Source: CAZMGT01 sp964565895
GTDB lineage: Bacteria; Armatimonadota; Zipacnadia; UBA1398; CAZMGT01
Assembly (NCBI GenBank): GCA_964565895.1
Contig: CAZMGT010000027.1
Location: forward strand, 1 to 46,257
DNA length: 46,257 nt
Direction: 5' to 3'
The position numbers and the translations under genes are program-made. Below the pieces are notes generated by a model. The model searched no databases. It had not been told where the DNA came from and saw only the letters and a list, made by a program, of their open reading frames with translations. Positions 1 to 8,664 of this stretch are shown piece by piece (position 1 is the first letter of the stretch; each line of letters opens with the position of its first letter).

Positions 1-372
1 GCCGTGATTCCCGCTGAATGCGGGAAAGCGCACATAGCGCCCGCGAATGGGGTCGAACACGTTTTGCTGCGCGCAACACACCCCGGGCGGGGAGGTGTTT
101 GGCTCCTTCAACTGCCAGCGACAAGTGAGGGGGTCGAACACCCAGACCTCGGCGTTCTGCTCCCCTCCCCCACCCTGGTTGTGGCCGCCGTAGCGAATGA
201 CAACGCGGTGGATGCTGTCCCAGACGCAGGCCGTCTCATAGCCCATGCGCGGGGAGAGCGGTCCCCCGGGCAGAGGGCTGCGCTTGACCCACGTGTTCGG
301 CGCCTGGTCCAGCGTCCGGCCCAGGGCCACTGCGGGAAGAAGAGCGACGAGCGCTGCGCATCGTCCGAGCAT
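1..372 (-). CDS. Exported kelch-repeat-like protein, 5' part only
   Basis: The gene runs off the left edge of the window, so only about 124 N-terminal residues are visible. They begin with a signal peptide (M-L-G-R-C, then a hydrophobic A/L/V stretch ending near AVALG). The following sequence has the rhythm of kelch or galactose-oxidase-type beta-propeller blades: PRMGYETACVWDSIHRVVIRY, then GGHNQGGG, then AEVWVFDPLTCRWQ, then a second FDPIRGRYVRF unit. I chose ATG at 372 because GGGAG lies nine bases upstream; the ATG at 381 has the same purine stretch touching it, which is too close. It follows the PcRGLX-like gene by 67 bases on the same strand, so the two are probably co-transcribed. Kelch propellers usually bind ligands or act as oxidases; no catalytic residue can be judged from this fragment. 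Confidence 0.65.
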   Translation of the reverse strand, partial: MLGRCAALVALLPAVALGRTLDQAPNTWVKRSPLPGGPLSPRMGYETACVWDSIHRVVIRYGGHNQGGGGEQNAEVWVFDPLTCRWQLKEPNTSPPGVCCAQQNVFDPIRGRYVRFPAFSGNHG

Positions 373-439
373 TGCCGCCATCTCCCACCGGTGTCGCAGC
401 GCCGCGGCGGTGGTCACAAGCCGCGGCCTTCGCCCGTAG

Positions 440-3409
440 CTATTGCACGCAAACGACGTTCGACAGCGCGCTGCGGTTGTTCGCCTCGTCGTAGCTGACG
501 ACGACAAAGTAAAGCGGCGTTATCCCCTCGGGGACGCCGCTCACCACAAAGCGCTCCGCCGTCCCCGGAGCGGAGGGGCAGGGCTCGCCGCGCAGGTTGT
601 ATGCCTTCCAAAAGTTGCGCCACCGGCCGCTGTCTTTCGCATAGTCAAACTCGTCATAGGAGACGATGGGCAGCTCCGCGCACTTTACCTGATAGCGCGC
701 CACGCGCCCGCCGCCGGCGTCCTGCGGCGCGGTAAACGCCACCGTCGCCTTCCCCCCGCCCACATCGAGGACGCGCAGGTCGCGCACGGGCTGTGGGGGC
801 TGCCTGTCGCGCCGGGGATGCGCCCAGGCGTAGAACATGCGGCAGGTGGAGAGCACATCGTCATCCTTCGGCGGCCGGTGGTCGGCAAACTTGCCCACGG
901 CGTCCCACCCGCAGACGAGGTGCTTTGTGCGATAGCGGCGCTTGCTCCCGTAGTGCCAGAACTCGCGGGCGCGCTCGAGCAGCCCGGGCTGGCCCGTGAT
1001 GAGATAGGCCATGGTTATTGCGTCCGGGAAAAAGCGCGTGTAATAGCCGCTGTGCACGCAGCCCTCGCCGTCGGTGGTCGCCATGTGCTCGGGCTCGAAC
1101 TTCCAGGCGTCCCACGGCTCCCCGCGGATGGGGATGTCCATGAACATGTAGTAGTGGGTCTGGTGGCACTTGTCGCTGAGCATATATTTCGCCGCGAACC
1201 GGCCGAAGGCATAGGCGAAGTCGCGCATGTCCTCGTCGTCGAAAAGCTGGGCATAGCGAAACGCCGCCTGCTGGACGTAAGTGTGCTGCCACGTGCCCCC
1301 GAGACAGACCACGGGCCAGCGGTTGCCCTCGCGGTCGGAAAGCCAGCCGTCCTTGTCCAGGGTAATCCCGCGCCGCTCCATAAACTGCTTCATTAGCGGG
1401 GGCAGATGCTTTTTCGGGTTAAACCCCCGGCCCAGGCTGTGGATGACAAACCCGCGCTCGTCGAGCATCGGTGTGCGCCATAGGGTGTCGCGGCACAGGC
1501 GGGCGAGGTCGGCGACGAACTTGTTGTTGGGGACGGCCTCGAGCACGTGGGTGATGACGTAAAACCCCCGGCCAAAGCCGCGGATGCTCGCGATGGGGCT
1601 TTTGCCCGGGGTGAGCTGGCGGTGCTTGCGAAACTCGGAGTTTTTCACCTCAACCAAGTCCAGCGCGGCCTCAAGCGCGTCGCGGTCGCCGGTCAGCAGG
1701 AAATAGTCCACCAGGCCCGCGCCATAAAAGTGGCAATAGCAGGCTTTCGCTTGCACAAGGTGCCACAGCTCCCGGTCGTCGCCCGTGCCCTTGCCCCAGT
1801 GCTGATATTTGAACTGGGGCGGCTTGCGCTTCATGCGCGTGCCCAACGGGCCGCCCTGGGGGAACCAAATGGCGCCGTCGTCGAACACCCAGCCGTCGCT
1901 GCGCCATGCTTGGAGGCTGGCGTGGTAGCGCGCCCACGCTTCGCCGAGGTCGAAATAGCCCCGCTGGCCCGTGCGCAAGAACATGAGCAACAGCCCCTCC
2001 GGGCTGTCCGCCTCAGACTCGTAGTGGTTGTCCTCCCAGCGCACAAAGAGGCCGGGCATGTGGGGCTTGCGCGGCACCTGTTTCTCCTCGTAGCGCCAGC
2101 CCCAAAGCTCATAGACGCGCTTTTCGTCCTCGAGCGTGCCGAAGCGCCCCGTGGCGTGGACGTCGCACCGGCTGTACCACTCCGGCGGGGCGACGGCGAG
2201 CAGCCTGCTGCGCACCGCGCGCGCCCGAGCGCTGAGCGCCGCCGGGTCATCCGGAGCGTCGAAGTCAATGAGCAGCTCGGCGACCTTGTGGGTCATGTCA
2301 TAAAGCCAGAAGTGGTCGCTTTTAAACGGCACGCCGCGGCCCGTGTTGAACTTTGCGCTGATATACTCAATGTTCAGCTCGCCGGAGGGCGTGACGCTCA
2401 AGCGCCGGGGAGGGTCGCCGCAGAAGTCGCGATCGGAGACGAGGATCGCGCGGCCCCCCCGGGCCAGGGCGAGCCAGCCCTCGGGGTCCGCCCCCTGCCA
2501 CTTCACCCGGTCGCCAAAGCCCGCCCGCGCGGCGTCGGTAATCGGCGAGGAGTAGTAGCGGTTGACCTTTCCCATGTGCAGCCAAAACGAGGGGGCGGAG
2601 GAAAGCGGGGCGCGCAACGGCCGGTCCGCGCCGAGGATGGCCTCGGCGCCCGGGGCCAATTTCGGCCTGAGGACGATGGACGCCGTCTTGAGGTTTGCGT
2701 AATAAACCTGCTCGGGGTTTGAGTTGGCCAAAACGTGGTTCACGAGAACGTCGCAGCGTCCCGCCCAGGCGGTAATGCGCGTGATGTAGTTAAGCAGGCA
2801 GTCGCCCGCGCCGCGAAACTGGCCCTCTACGCGCACCGTGACGCGCAGCGGGCCGGCATATTCCAGCGCCACCTTACTCGGCGGGCCGGCGAGGTAGCGC
2901 TGGCCGGTCTTGGCCTCGACGTACTCCAGCCGCCCGGGCCCCGCGAGCGCCGCCCGCCCGCGCACGCGCACATCGGAAAACAGGGCAAACGGCTGGGCCT
3001 TGCTAATGGTAAAAACAAGCGGGCCAGTGTTTACGACAAGCTGCTGCGGGGTGTCGCTAACCGTTATTTTTTGCTGCGGCGCAAGGCTAGCCCGCGCGCT
3101 GGCCAGGGTAAGCCGCTTCGTTTCGCCCGCGGCGATGTCGAGCTGAAAGTCGAGCAGCAGCCAGCGCAAATATCCCTCGCGGTCTACGACGAGCGGCGTG
3201 GCCTGCAGAGGAATCTCGCGCTCTCCCTCGCGCAGCGCGAACTTCTGCGTGGGGCGCACCGTGTGCGGGGGGAAGCACACCCCGCTGCATACAGGGGCGC
3301 GCTGGCGGGCGATCTCGGCGGGCTCCTCCACGGTAAGGGGCACTTCGAGCGCCGCAGCAAAGCGCAGGGCGGCAAGCCAGGCCAAAGCCCCGGCGAACAC
3401 GGAGCGCAT
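440..3409 (-). CDS. Exported PcRGLX/YetA-like (exo-rhamnogalacturonan lyase family) protein with fibronectin III tail
   Basis: Encodes about 989 residues. A signal peptide (MRSVFAGALAWLAALRFAAA) is followed by a beta domain opening with LEVPLTVEEPAEIARQRAPV and CSGVCFPPHTV, which resembles the RIFT-barrel N-terminus of the YetA/PcRGLX exo-rhamnogalacturonan lyase family. A beta-sandwich follows to about residue 400, then a helix-rich alpha/alpha-barrel-like part to about 850 containing many W, H and Y residues. The last 110 residues, from about LRVLDVGGGKATVAF, form a fibronectin type III domain. Start ATG 3409 is preceded by GGGGAGGGG; extending upstream would add an Arg-rich, unlikely leader. 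The family cleaves rhamnogalacturonan-type pectin, but substrate here is inferred from fold only. It is divergent from the sulfatase-like gene across a 216-base gap that must hold both promoters; I could not pick clear hexamers there. Confidence 0.72.
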   Translation of the reverse strand: MRSVFAGALAWLAALRFAAALEVPLTVEEPAEIARQRAPVCSGVCFPPHTVRPTQKFALREGEREIPLQATPLVVDREGYLRWLLLDFQLDIAAGETKRLTLASARASLAPQQKITVSDTPQQLVVNTGPLVFTISKAQPFALFSDVRVRGRAALAGPGRLEYVEAKTGQRYLAGPPSKVALEYAGPLRVTVRVEGQFRGAGDCLLNYITRITAWAGRCDVLVNHVLANSNPEQVYYANLKTASIVLRPKLAPGAEAILGADRPLRAPLSSAPSFWLHMGKVNRYYSSPITDAARAGFGDRVKWQGADPEGWLALARGGRAILVSDRDFCGDPPRRLSVTPSGELNIEYISAKFNTGRGVPFKSDHFWLYDMTHKVAELLIDFDAPDDPAALSARARAVRSRLLAVAPPEWYSRCDVHATGRFGTLEDEKRVYELWGWRYEEKQVPRKPHMPGLFVRWEDNHYESEADSPEGLLLMFLRTGQRGYFDLGEAWARYHASLQAWRSDGWVFDDGAIWFPQGGPLGTRMKRKPPQFKYQHWGKGTGDDRELWHLVQAKACYCHFYGAGLVDYFLLTGDRDALEAALDLVEVKNSEFRKHRQLTPGKSPIASIRGFGRGFYVITHVLEAVPNNKFVADLARLCRDTLWRTPMLDERGFVIHSLGRGFNPKKHLPPLMKQFMERRGITLDKDGWLSDREGNRWPVVCLGGTWQHTYVQQAAFRYAQLFDDEDMRDFAYAFGRFAAKYMLSDKCHQTHYYMFMDIPIRGEPWDAWKFEPEHMATTDGEGCVHSGYYTRFFPDAITMAYLITGQPGLLERAREFWHYGSKRRYRTKHLVCGWDAVGKFADHRPPKDDDVLSTCRMFYAWAHPRRDRQPPQPVRDLRVLDVGGGKATVAFTAPQDAGGGRVARYQVKCAELPIVSYDEFDYAKDSGRWRNFWKAYNLRGEPCPSAPGTAERFVVSGVPEGITPLYFVVVSYDEANNRSALSNVVCVQ

Positions 3410-3625
3410 CGCTGTCCCCTCCCCCGGCACGGGGCGGCTAATTCGCCCTGCCCTGCGCAACTTCCCTCCCCGACGCCGGGCAAGGCGCGGCGGCGCCAGC
3501 GCGCCAAAGCGCCCGTGGGCCTGGGGAAGGACGCCGCGGCGCCTGCGCCGAAGCAGCAAGACGCAGCCAAGGCGCGACGAGCCCCGCAGCCGCGGGGCTA
3601 GACATTTTCAGCGGAGGGCGAGCGC

Positions 3626-5056
3626 ATGAACATTGTGCTGATCGTTTCCGATACGTTTCGCTACGACAACCTTACCTGCGCGGGCAACACGTGGATTAAG
3701 ACTCCCGCGCTCGATGCCCTGGCCGCGGAGTCCGCGGTATTTCACCAGGCGCACGTAAGCAGCTTCCCCACCATCCCCCACCGCACGGACATGATTCTCG
3801 GGACGTTTGGCTTTCCGTTTTACGGCTGGCAGCCGCTTTTGCCCGGGGCTAAGACCATGGCCCAGTACTTGCAGGAGGCGGGCTATGTTACCCAGCTCAT
3901 CGCCGACTGCCCGCACCTCATGAAGCACGACTTTAACCTAAGCCGCGGCTTTCACGGCTATTACTGGAACCGCGGGCAGGAGGGCGACATTGCCTTTACG
4001 CGGATGAACTACCCCATTCCCCAGCGCATGTCGCTGGACAAAACGCGGGTGCACCCGCTGAACTTCGGCGAGCCGCTGGTTAACCTTAGCGCGTGGATAA
4101 ACCGCGAGTGGCGCTGGGAGGAGGACTACTTTCCCGCGAGCACGGCGCGGCTGGCCTGCAAGTGGCTGGAGGAGAACTATAAGGCGGAGAAGTTTTTCCT
4201 CTGGGTGGACTTCTTCGACCCCCACGAGCCCTGGGACCCGCCGCAATACCTTGTCGACCACTATGACCCGGACTACGACGGCCCGCCCATGCTCCACCCC
4301 AACTATGGCCCGGCGGATATCTATACCAAGCGCGAGCTGCAGAACATGCGCGCGCATTACGCCGCCGAGGTAACCCTTGTTGACAAGTGGATCGGCCACC
4401 TTCTGCGCAAGATCGACGACCTGGGCATTACGGACAAGACCATCGTGTGCTTTACCTCGGACCACGGGATGTATATCGGCGAGCACAACCGCACGGGCAA
4501 GTCGAACATTTGCGAGTACGACGACCGCGGGCCGTGGCCGCTGTACGACGAGATAACGCGCATTCCGCTGATGTTCCGCGTGCCGGGGATGAACGGCGGG
4601 CGGAGCTTTCAGCAAATCATCCAGCCGCCGGACATCATGCCCACGCTGTTTGAGCTGGCCGGGGTGGAGATCCCCGAGGGGCTGCACGGCGTTTCCGCGG
4701 CGCCGCTTATCCGTGGGGAGAAGGTGCGCTGGCCGAGGAGATATGCGTTCTGCTCCACTGCCCTGCAGCCCCCGGGCAAGGAGAACCCGTGGACGACCGT
4801 GCGCGACAGGAACTGGGCGTTGCTCATCGGGGGCAAGGAGTCCGACCCGCCGGAGCTTTACGACCTGCGCAGCGACCCCAAGCAGCAGAAGAACGTAATC
4901 AAAAAATATCCCGAGCAGGCGCAGAAAATGCAGCGCGCGCTGGTTAAGTTTCTGCGCGAGGTAGGGTGCGACGAGGAAAAAATCGCTTCCGTGTCGGGTG
5001 AGATCGTCCCCCGAAGCCGGCGGCGGCTGCCGCGGCGCGCGCCCGACTACGACTGA
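3626..5056 (+). CDS. Sulfatase-fold (alkaline phosphatase superfamily) protein with Thr nucleophile
   Basis: A 476-residue protein of the sulfatase/alkaline phosphatase superfamily without a signal peptide, so probably cytoplasmic. It opens with MNIVLIVSDTFRYDNL (metal-binding Asp9), has the DFFDPHEPWD segment near residues 195-204, and a second metal site FTSDHG (Asp279, His280) followed by Lys292. In the position where family S1 sulfatases carry C/S-x-P-x-R, this protein reads T-I-P-H-R (residues 49-53). Thr cannot be converted to formylglycine, so ordinary sulfatase chemistry is doubtful; nucleotide pyrophosphatase/phosphodiesterase relatives use Thr as nucleophile. Phosphodiesterase, phosphatase or an altered sulfatase are all possible. 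It begins 22 bases before the DUF6259-type hydrolase gene, suggesting co-transcription and action on products of imported oligosaccharides. Confidence 0.85.
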   Translation: MNIVLIVSDTFRYDNLTCAGNTWIKTPALDALAAESAVFHQAHVSSFPTIPHRTDMILGTFGFPFYGWQPLLPGAKTMAQYLQEAGYVTQLIADCPHLMKHDFNLSRGFHGYYWNRGQEGDIAFTRMNYPIPQRMSLDKTRVHPLNFGEPLVNLSAWINREWRWEEDYFPASTARLACKWLEENYKAEKFFLWVDFFDPHEPWDPPQYLVDHYDPDYDGPPMLHPNYGPADIYTKRELQNMRAHYAAEVTLVDKWIGHLLRKIDDLGITDKTIVCFTSDHGMYIGEHNRTGKSNICEYDDRGPWPLYDEITRIPLMFRVPGMNGGRSFQQIIQPPDIMPTLFELAGVEIPEGLHGVSAAPLIRGEKVRWPRRYAFCSTALQPPGKENPWTTVRDRNWALLIGGKESDPPELYDLRSDPKQQKNVIKKYPEQAQKMQRALVKFLREVGCDEEKIASVSGEIVPRSRRRLPRRAPDYD

Positions 5057-5077
5057 CGGCCGGGAGGCGGCACGGCA

Positions 5078-7774
5078 ATGGGGCAAGCACAAGCGCGGGC
5101 CAAGGCGCGGGCCGGCGCGGCGTTGGCCGCTGTGCTGGTGTGGCTGGCCACGGGCGCGGCGTTCTCGCAGGACATTGTCCCCAACGGCGGGTTTGAGCAG
5201 GGGCTCGCGGGGTGGCGCCTAAGCCAGCAGAGCGGGGCACAGGGCTCGGCCGTTGCCCAGCCCACGGCGGGCGCCGTAGGCAACGCGGCGAAGGTTGCCG
5301 TGGCCACGCCCAACCTGGCGCACCACATTCAGTTTTTCTGCGACTTCGACAGCGCCCTGCTTGAGCCCGGCGAGGCCTATTGCCTGAGCTTTCTCGTGCG
5401 CGCCGACCCCCCGCGGACGTTTTCGGTAAAGCTGCTTAACAACAAAGCCCCGTGGGGGCTGGTGGGCCTTTCCGAAACGGTTAGCGCATCGCCTGCGTGG
5501 CGCAAGGTGCGCGTCGTGTTTCGCGCGGGCAGGCCGCGGGAGAAAAAGCTTAGGCTAGACTTTTTCTTCGGCGATGCCGCGGGGACGGTGTGGCTGGACG
5601 AAATCAAGCTCGCGCGCTATGCCAGGCCCGCGCCGCCCAAGCCCGACGGCCCAGCGCTTGAGGGCCGGGCGTGGAAGCTGCAGTTTTACAAAAACGGGGC
5701 CGTTGCCCAATTCGCGCACAAGCCCACGGGCCAGGTCCTGCTGCGGGGCGACCCCGTTGGGCCCGTTTACGAGGTTCTTTACCGCGTGGGCGAGGAGGAG
5801 CGGCGCGAGACAAGCGCCGACGCGCAGGGGGTTGATGGTGGTGCCGTTGCTCCGGGCAGGTTGCGCTGGCGGTTTCGCCACCGCGAGTTTCAGGTCGAGT
5901 GCGCCGTTGCTCTTGACGAGGAGAGCGACCTGGCGCGGTTTTCCGTCCGCGTGCTAAATAGCGGGCCCGGGGCGATTGTCGCGATCCGCTACCCCATTCT
6001 TGCCGCGCCGGATGCCCTGGGCGCCTCGCCGGCCGACGACTGTATTCTTTACCCGCAGTGCGACGGCGGGCTGATCGAGAACCCCAAAGAGGCGTTTTCG
6101 CGCGGGCCAAACTCTATCGAGAGCACCTATCCCGGCCCGCTTTCCTGCCAGCTTGTGGCCTACTACGACGGCCGGGCGGGGCTCTACCTGGCCTGCTACG
6201 ACGCGCAGGGCTGGCCGAAGGCGTTCCGCGTCGCGCTTGGGGCGGATCTCACGTTCCAAGTCGCCCACCTTTTGCCCATCCTCCCCGGCAAGGACGCGCA
6301 AGTGAGCTACCCCGCGGTCCTCGGGGCGTTTTCCGGCGACTGGCACGACGCGGCGGAGATCTATCGCCAATGGAGCAGAAAGCAAAGTTGGTGCGCAAAG
6401 CCGCTTGCCGAGCAGAGGACAACCCCGCGCTGGCTGCGCCGCGGGGCGCTCGTTACCTACTACAACCCGCGGGCGAAAGATAGCGCGGGCAAGCCGAAGT
6501 TCCAGGGGGCGGGGCTTTCGCGCTGGCTAGATGAGCTTGTCGCGCAATATCACGCCCCGCTGATCGTCAACAACCGCGGGTGGGAGCGCTACGGCGAATG
6601 GACGGGGCAGGAGTACTTGCCTCCTTACCCGAGCGCTGAGGAGTTTCGCGCGCAGGCGCGGGCGATTCGCGCCGCCGGCGGCTTGGGGATGATCATGCTC
6701 TCCGGCTATCGCTGGACGATCGAGAAAAAACTCGCCGATGGCACGGTATACTCCAGCGCGGAGCGGTTTTTCCGCGAGGTGGCGCCGTTTGCCGTGTTCG
6801 ACCTCGCGGGCAAGGCGCCCGTGGTGCACACCTCGGCCAACCCGCGCGACTTTCACGGCCAGCGCTGGGCGCAGCTTTGCCGCGCGACGGAGTTTGCCAA
6901 GAAAACCATCGTCGATGTCGCTCGTTATTGCGTGGAGGCCGGCTATCCGATAATCCACTTCGACCAGGAGGTTAGCGGAGCCGTCTACGCCGGGCTGTGC
7001 GGGAGCCGCAGCCACGGCCATCCCCCGGGCTGGGGAAAGTGGATTCACGAGGAGCTGGCGGATCTTTTCCGCCGCATACGCGAGGCGTGCGCGCCGCTGG
7101 ACGAGGACTTTGCCCTGTCTATGGAGGAGCCGAACGAGCTATATCTGCCCTACCTTCAGTTGTGCCAGTCGCGGCCGTTTGGGCTAACGGCGGAGTTTCC
7201 CATTAGGCGGCCGATGACGCGCAGCGTGCCCCTGTTTTGCTACCTCTACCACGACTACGTCGTGGGCTGGGCCGCGTTTTACCCCTGGAAGAGCGCCGGC
7301 CATCCGCGCTATAGCTTGGCCAAGGGCTTTGCCGCGGGGCTTATGCCGGGGATCGCCGTGGCGTTTACGAGCAGAATGCGCCAGGCGGAGCGCGCGGCGT
7401 ATGAGACGATGTTTAACAACCTCATGCGCGCCTACCTCGGCTATGCGCGGGAGTTTTTGCTTTGGGGGAAAATGCTCCGGCCGCTGGAGCTGGACGTTCC
7501 CACGCGCGAGCTTAACTTGGGCCCGCGTTGGGGGAAGTACTCCGCGCCGGCCGTCTTCCACAGCGTGTGGCAGCTCCGCGATGGCCGCGTTGGCGTTGTG
7601 CTTATTAACCCTGAAACCGAGGCGCACCAAGTATCGCTTAACCTGTTGCGCTTTCCCCAAGCGCAGCGGAGAAAGCCTGCCCTTTACACACTTCAGGGCA
7701 AGCGGGAGCTTGCCGGCGCGCGCTGCGCCGTCGAGGTGCCGCCGCTTGAGCTTGTGTTAGTGGAGCTGCGCTGA
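5078..7774 (+). CDS. Exported DUF6259-type glycoside hydrolase-like protein with N-terminal carbohydrate-binding domain
   Basis: An 898-residue secreted protein. A signal peptide ends near TGAAFSQ, followed by a CenC-type (CBM4/9-like) jelly roll from DIVPNGGFEQGLAGW to about residue 185. A beta-sandwich comes next, then a TIM-barrel-like part from about residue 430 to 770, and a small C-terminal beta domain ending in PLELVLVEL. The middle region resembles DUF6259 proteins, which sit among glycoside hydrolase superfamilies. Acidic barrel segments such as IIHFDQEVSG (near residue 628) and LSMEEPNELY (near 681) are candidates for catalytic residues, but this is inference. The start has GGGAGG eight to twelve bases upstream. 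It follows the Thr-type sulfatase homologue closely and ends 11 bases from the convergent Sir2 gene. The substrate is unknown. Confidence 0.75.
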   Translation: MGQAQARAKARAGAALAAVLVWLATGAAFSQDIVPNGGFEQGLAGWRLSQQSGAQGSAVAQPTAGAVGNAAKVAVATPNLAHHIQFFCDFDSALLEPGEAYCLSFLVRADPPRTFSVKLLNNKAPWGLVGLSETVSASPAWRKVRVVFRAGRPREKKLRLDFFFGDAAGTVWLDEIKLARYARPAPPKPDGPALEGRAWKLQFYKNGAVAQFAHKPTGQVLLRGDPVGPVYEVLYRVGEEERRETSADAQGVDGGAVAPGRLRWRFRHREFQVECAVALDEESDLARFSVRVLNSGPGAIVAIRYPILAAPDALGASPADDCILYPQCDGGLIENPKEAFSRGPNSIESTYPGPLSCQLVAYYDGRAGLYLACYDAQGWPKAFRVALGADLTFQVAHLLPILPGKDAQVSYPAVLGAFSGDWHDAAEIYRQWSRKQSWCAKPLAEQRTTPRWLRRGALVTYYNPRAKDSAGKPKFQGAGLSRWLDELVAQYHAPLIVNNRGWERYGEWTGQEYLPPYPSAEEFRAQARAIRAAGGLGMIMLSGYRWTIEKKLADGTVYSSAERFFREVAPFAVFDLAGKAPVVHTSANPRDFHGQRWAQLCRATEFAKKTIVDVARYCVEAGYPIIHFDQEVSGAVYAGLCGSRSHGHPPGWGKWIHEELADLFRRIREACAPLDEDFALSMEEPNELYLPYLQLCQSRPFGLTAEFPIRRPMTRSVPLFCYLYHDYVVGWAAFYPWKSAGHPRYSLAKGFAAGLMPGIAVAFTSRMRQAERAAYETMFNNLMRAYLGYAREFLLWGKMLRPLELDVPTRELNLGPRWGKYSAPAVFHSVWQLRDGRVGVVLINPETEAHQVSLNLLRFPQAQRRKPALYTLQGKRELAGARCAVEVPPLELVLVELR

Positions 7775-7785
7775 GGCCAGAGGCG

Positions 7786-8547
7786 CTAGCCGGGGGAGTG
7801 CTGCCCGCCCGAGGCGAGGGCCACTGCCGCATCAACGAGCGGGGGAAGAGCTTGGCCGGCGGGCTGGGCGAAGACATAGCGAGCGATGCCCCCCAGGGCG
7901 GGGTCAGGATTGACTTCGATTACCGCTGCTCCCGCGGCGCGCGCCGCGCTGGGAAAGCCGGCCGCGGGGTAGACCTGCGCCGAGGTTCCCACGACAAGCA
8001 TTACGTCGCAGTTGTGCGACTCCTCGAGCGCTTGCTGCAGCTCGCGCTCGGGCAACAGCTCGCCAAACCACACCACCCCGGGCCTAAGCAGCGCCCCGCA
8101 GTTCGGGCAGCGAGGCACGCCATCCTCAAACGGCGGCTCCTCGCGGCGCGAGAACGAGCAGCTCGTGCAAATGGTAAGCATGAGGTCGCCGTGAATGGCG
8201 ATGACGTTTTTGCTGCCCGCGCGCTGGTGTAGGCCGTCGATGTTCTGGGTGATGATCGTTACCCGCGCGGGGAGCTCGCGCTCCATGCGGGCGAGGGCAT
8301 AATGTGCGGGGTTGGGCTGGACCTGAAGGAGCTGCCGGCGGCGCGCTTGGTACCAGTTCCAGACGAGGTTTGGGTCGCGGGCAAAGCCCTCCGGCGTGGC
8401 CAGGTCCTCGGGGCGATACTTGCCCCAAAAGCCCCCTGCGCCGCGAAAAGTAGGCACCCCGCTTTCCGCGGAGACGCCCGCGCCGGTGAGCACAGCGATG
8501 CGCTGGGCCCGGGCCAGTAGGCGTGCCGCTTGCTCTAGGTCGCTCAT
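7786..8547 (-). CDS. cobB: Sir2-family NAD-dependent protein deacylase (sirtuin, CobB-like)
   Basis: A 253-residue sirtuin. The NAD-binding signature TGAGVSAESGVPTFRG begins at residue 21, QNIDGLHQRAG at 101, and the catalytic His is H119 in AIHGDL. The zinc site is formed by C127/C130 and C147/C150, and GVVWFGE follows. Tyr66 and Arg69 in WYQARR match the Y-x-x-R pair that marks class III sirtuins such as CobB and SIRT5, which favour succinyl- or malonyl-lysine as well as acetyl-lysine. The enzyme is cytoplasmic and removes acyl groups from lysines using NAD. GGAGGG lies just upstream of the ATG. It is divergent from the zinc-finger membrane protein gene, with 117 bases between the two starts, and shows no operon partner. 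Confidence 0.95.
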   Translation of the reverse strand: MSDLEQAARLLARAQRIAVLTGAGVSAESGVPTFRGAGGFWGKYRPEDLATPEGFARDPNLVWNWYQARRRQLLQVQPNPAHYALARMERELPARVTIITQNIDGLHQRAGSKNVIAIHGDLMLTICTSCSFSRREEPPFEDGVPRCPNCGALLRPGVVWFGELLPERELQQALEESHNCDVMLVVGTSAQVYPAAGFPSAARAAGAAVIEVNPDPALGGIARYVFAQPAGQALPPLVDAAVALASGGQHSPG

Positions 8548-8612
8548 TGCTTGCCCTCCGCGGGAGGCTTCGGCTGTGCGCCGCGAGATCCTGCTCCGCC
8601 GAGCTTGGGAAA

Positions 8613-8641
8613 TTGACCGCGCTGTTGCGCGTTGCTATAGT
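8613..8641 (+). promoter_or_regulatory. Sigma-70-type promoter with inverted repeat in the spacer
   Basis: TTGACC (8613-8618) and TATAGT (8636-8641) are separated by exactly 17 bases and lie 24 bases ahead of the ATG at 8665. The spacer contains CGCGC-TGTT-GCGCG (8618-8631), a short inverted repeat that could bind a repressor or simply reflect GC richness. This is the clearest sigma-70 promoter I can see in the window. Confidence 0.6.
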
Positions 8642-8664
8642 TGTCTGGTCGGGTGAGGTGGGCT

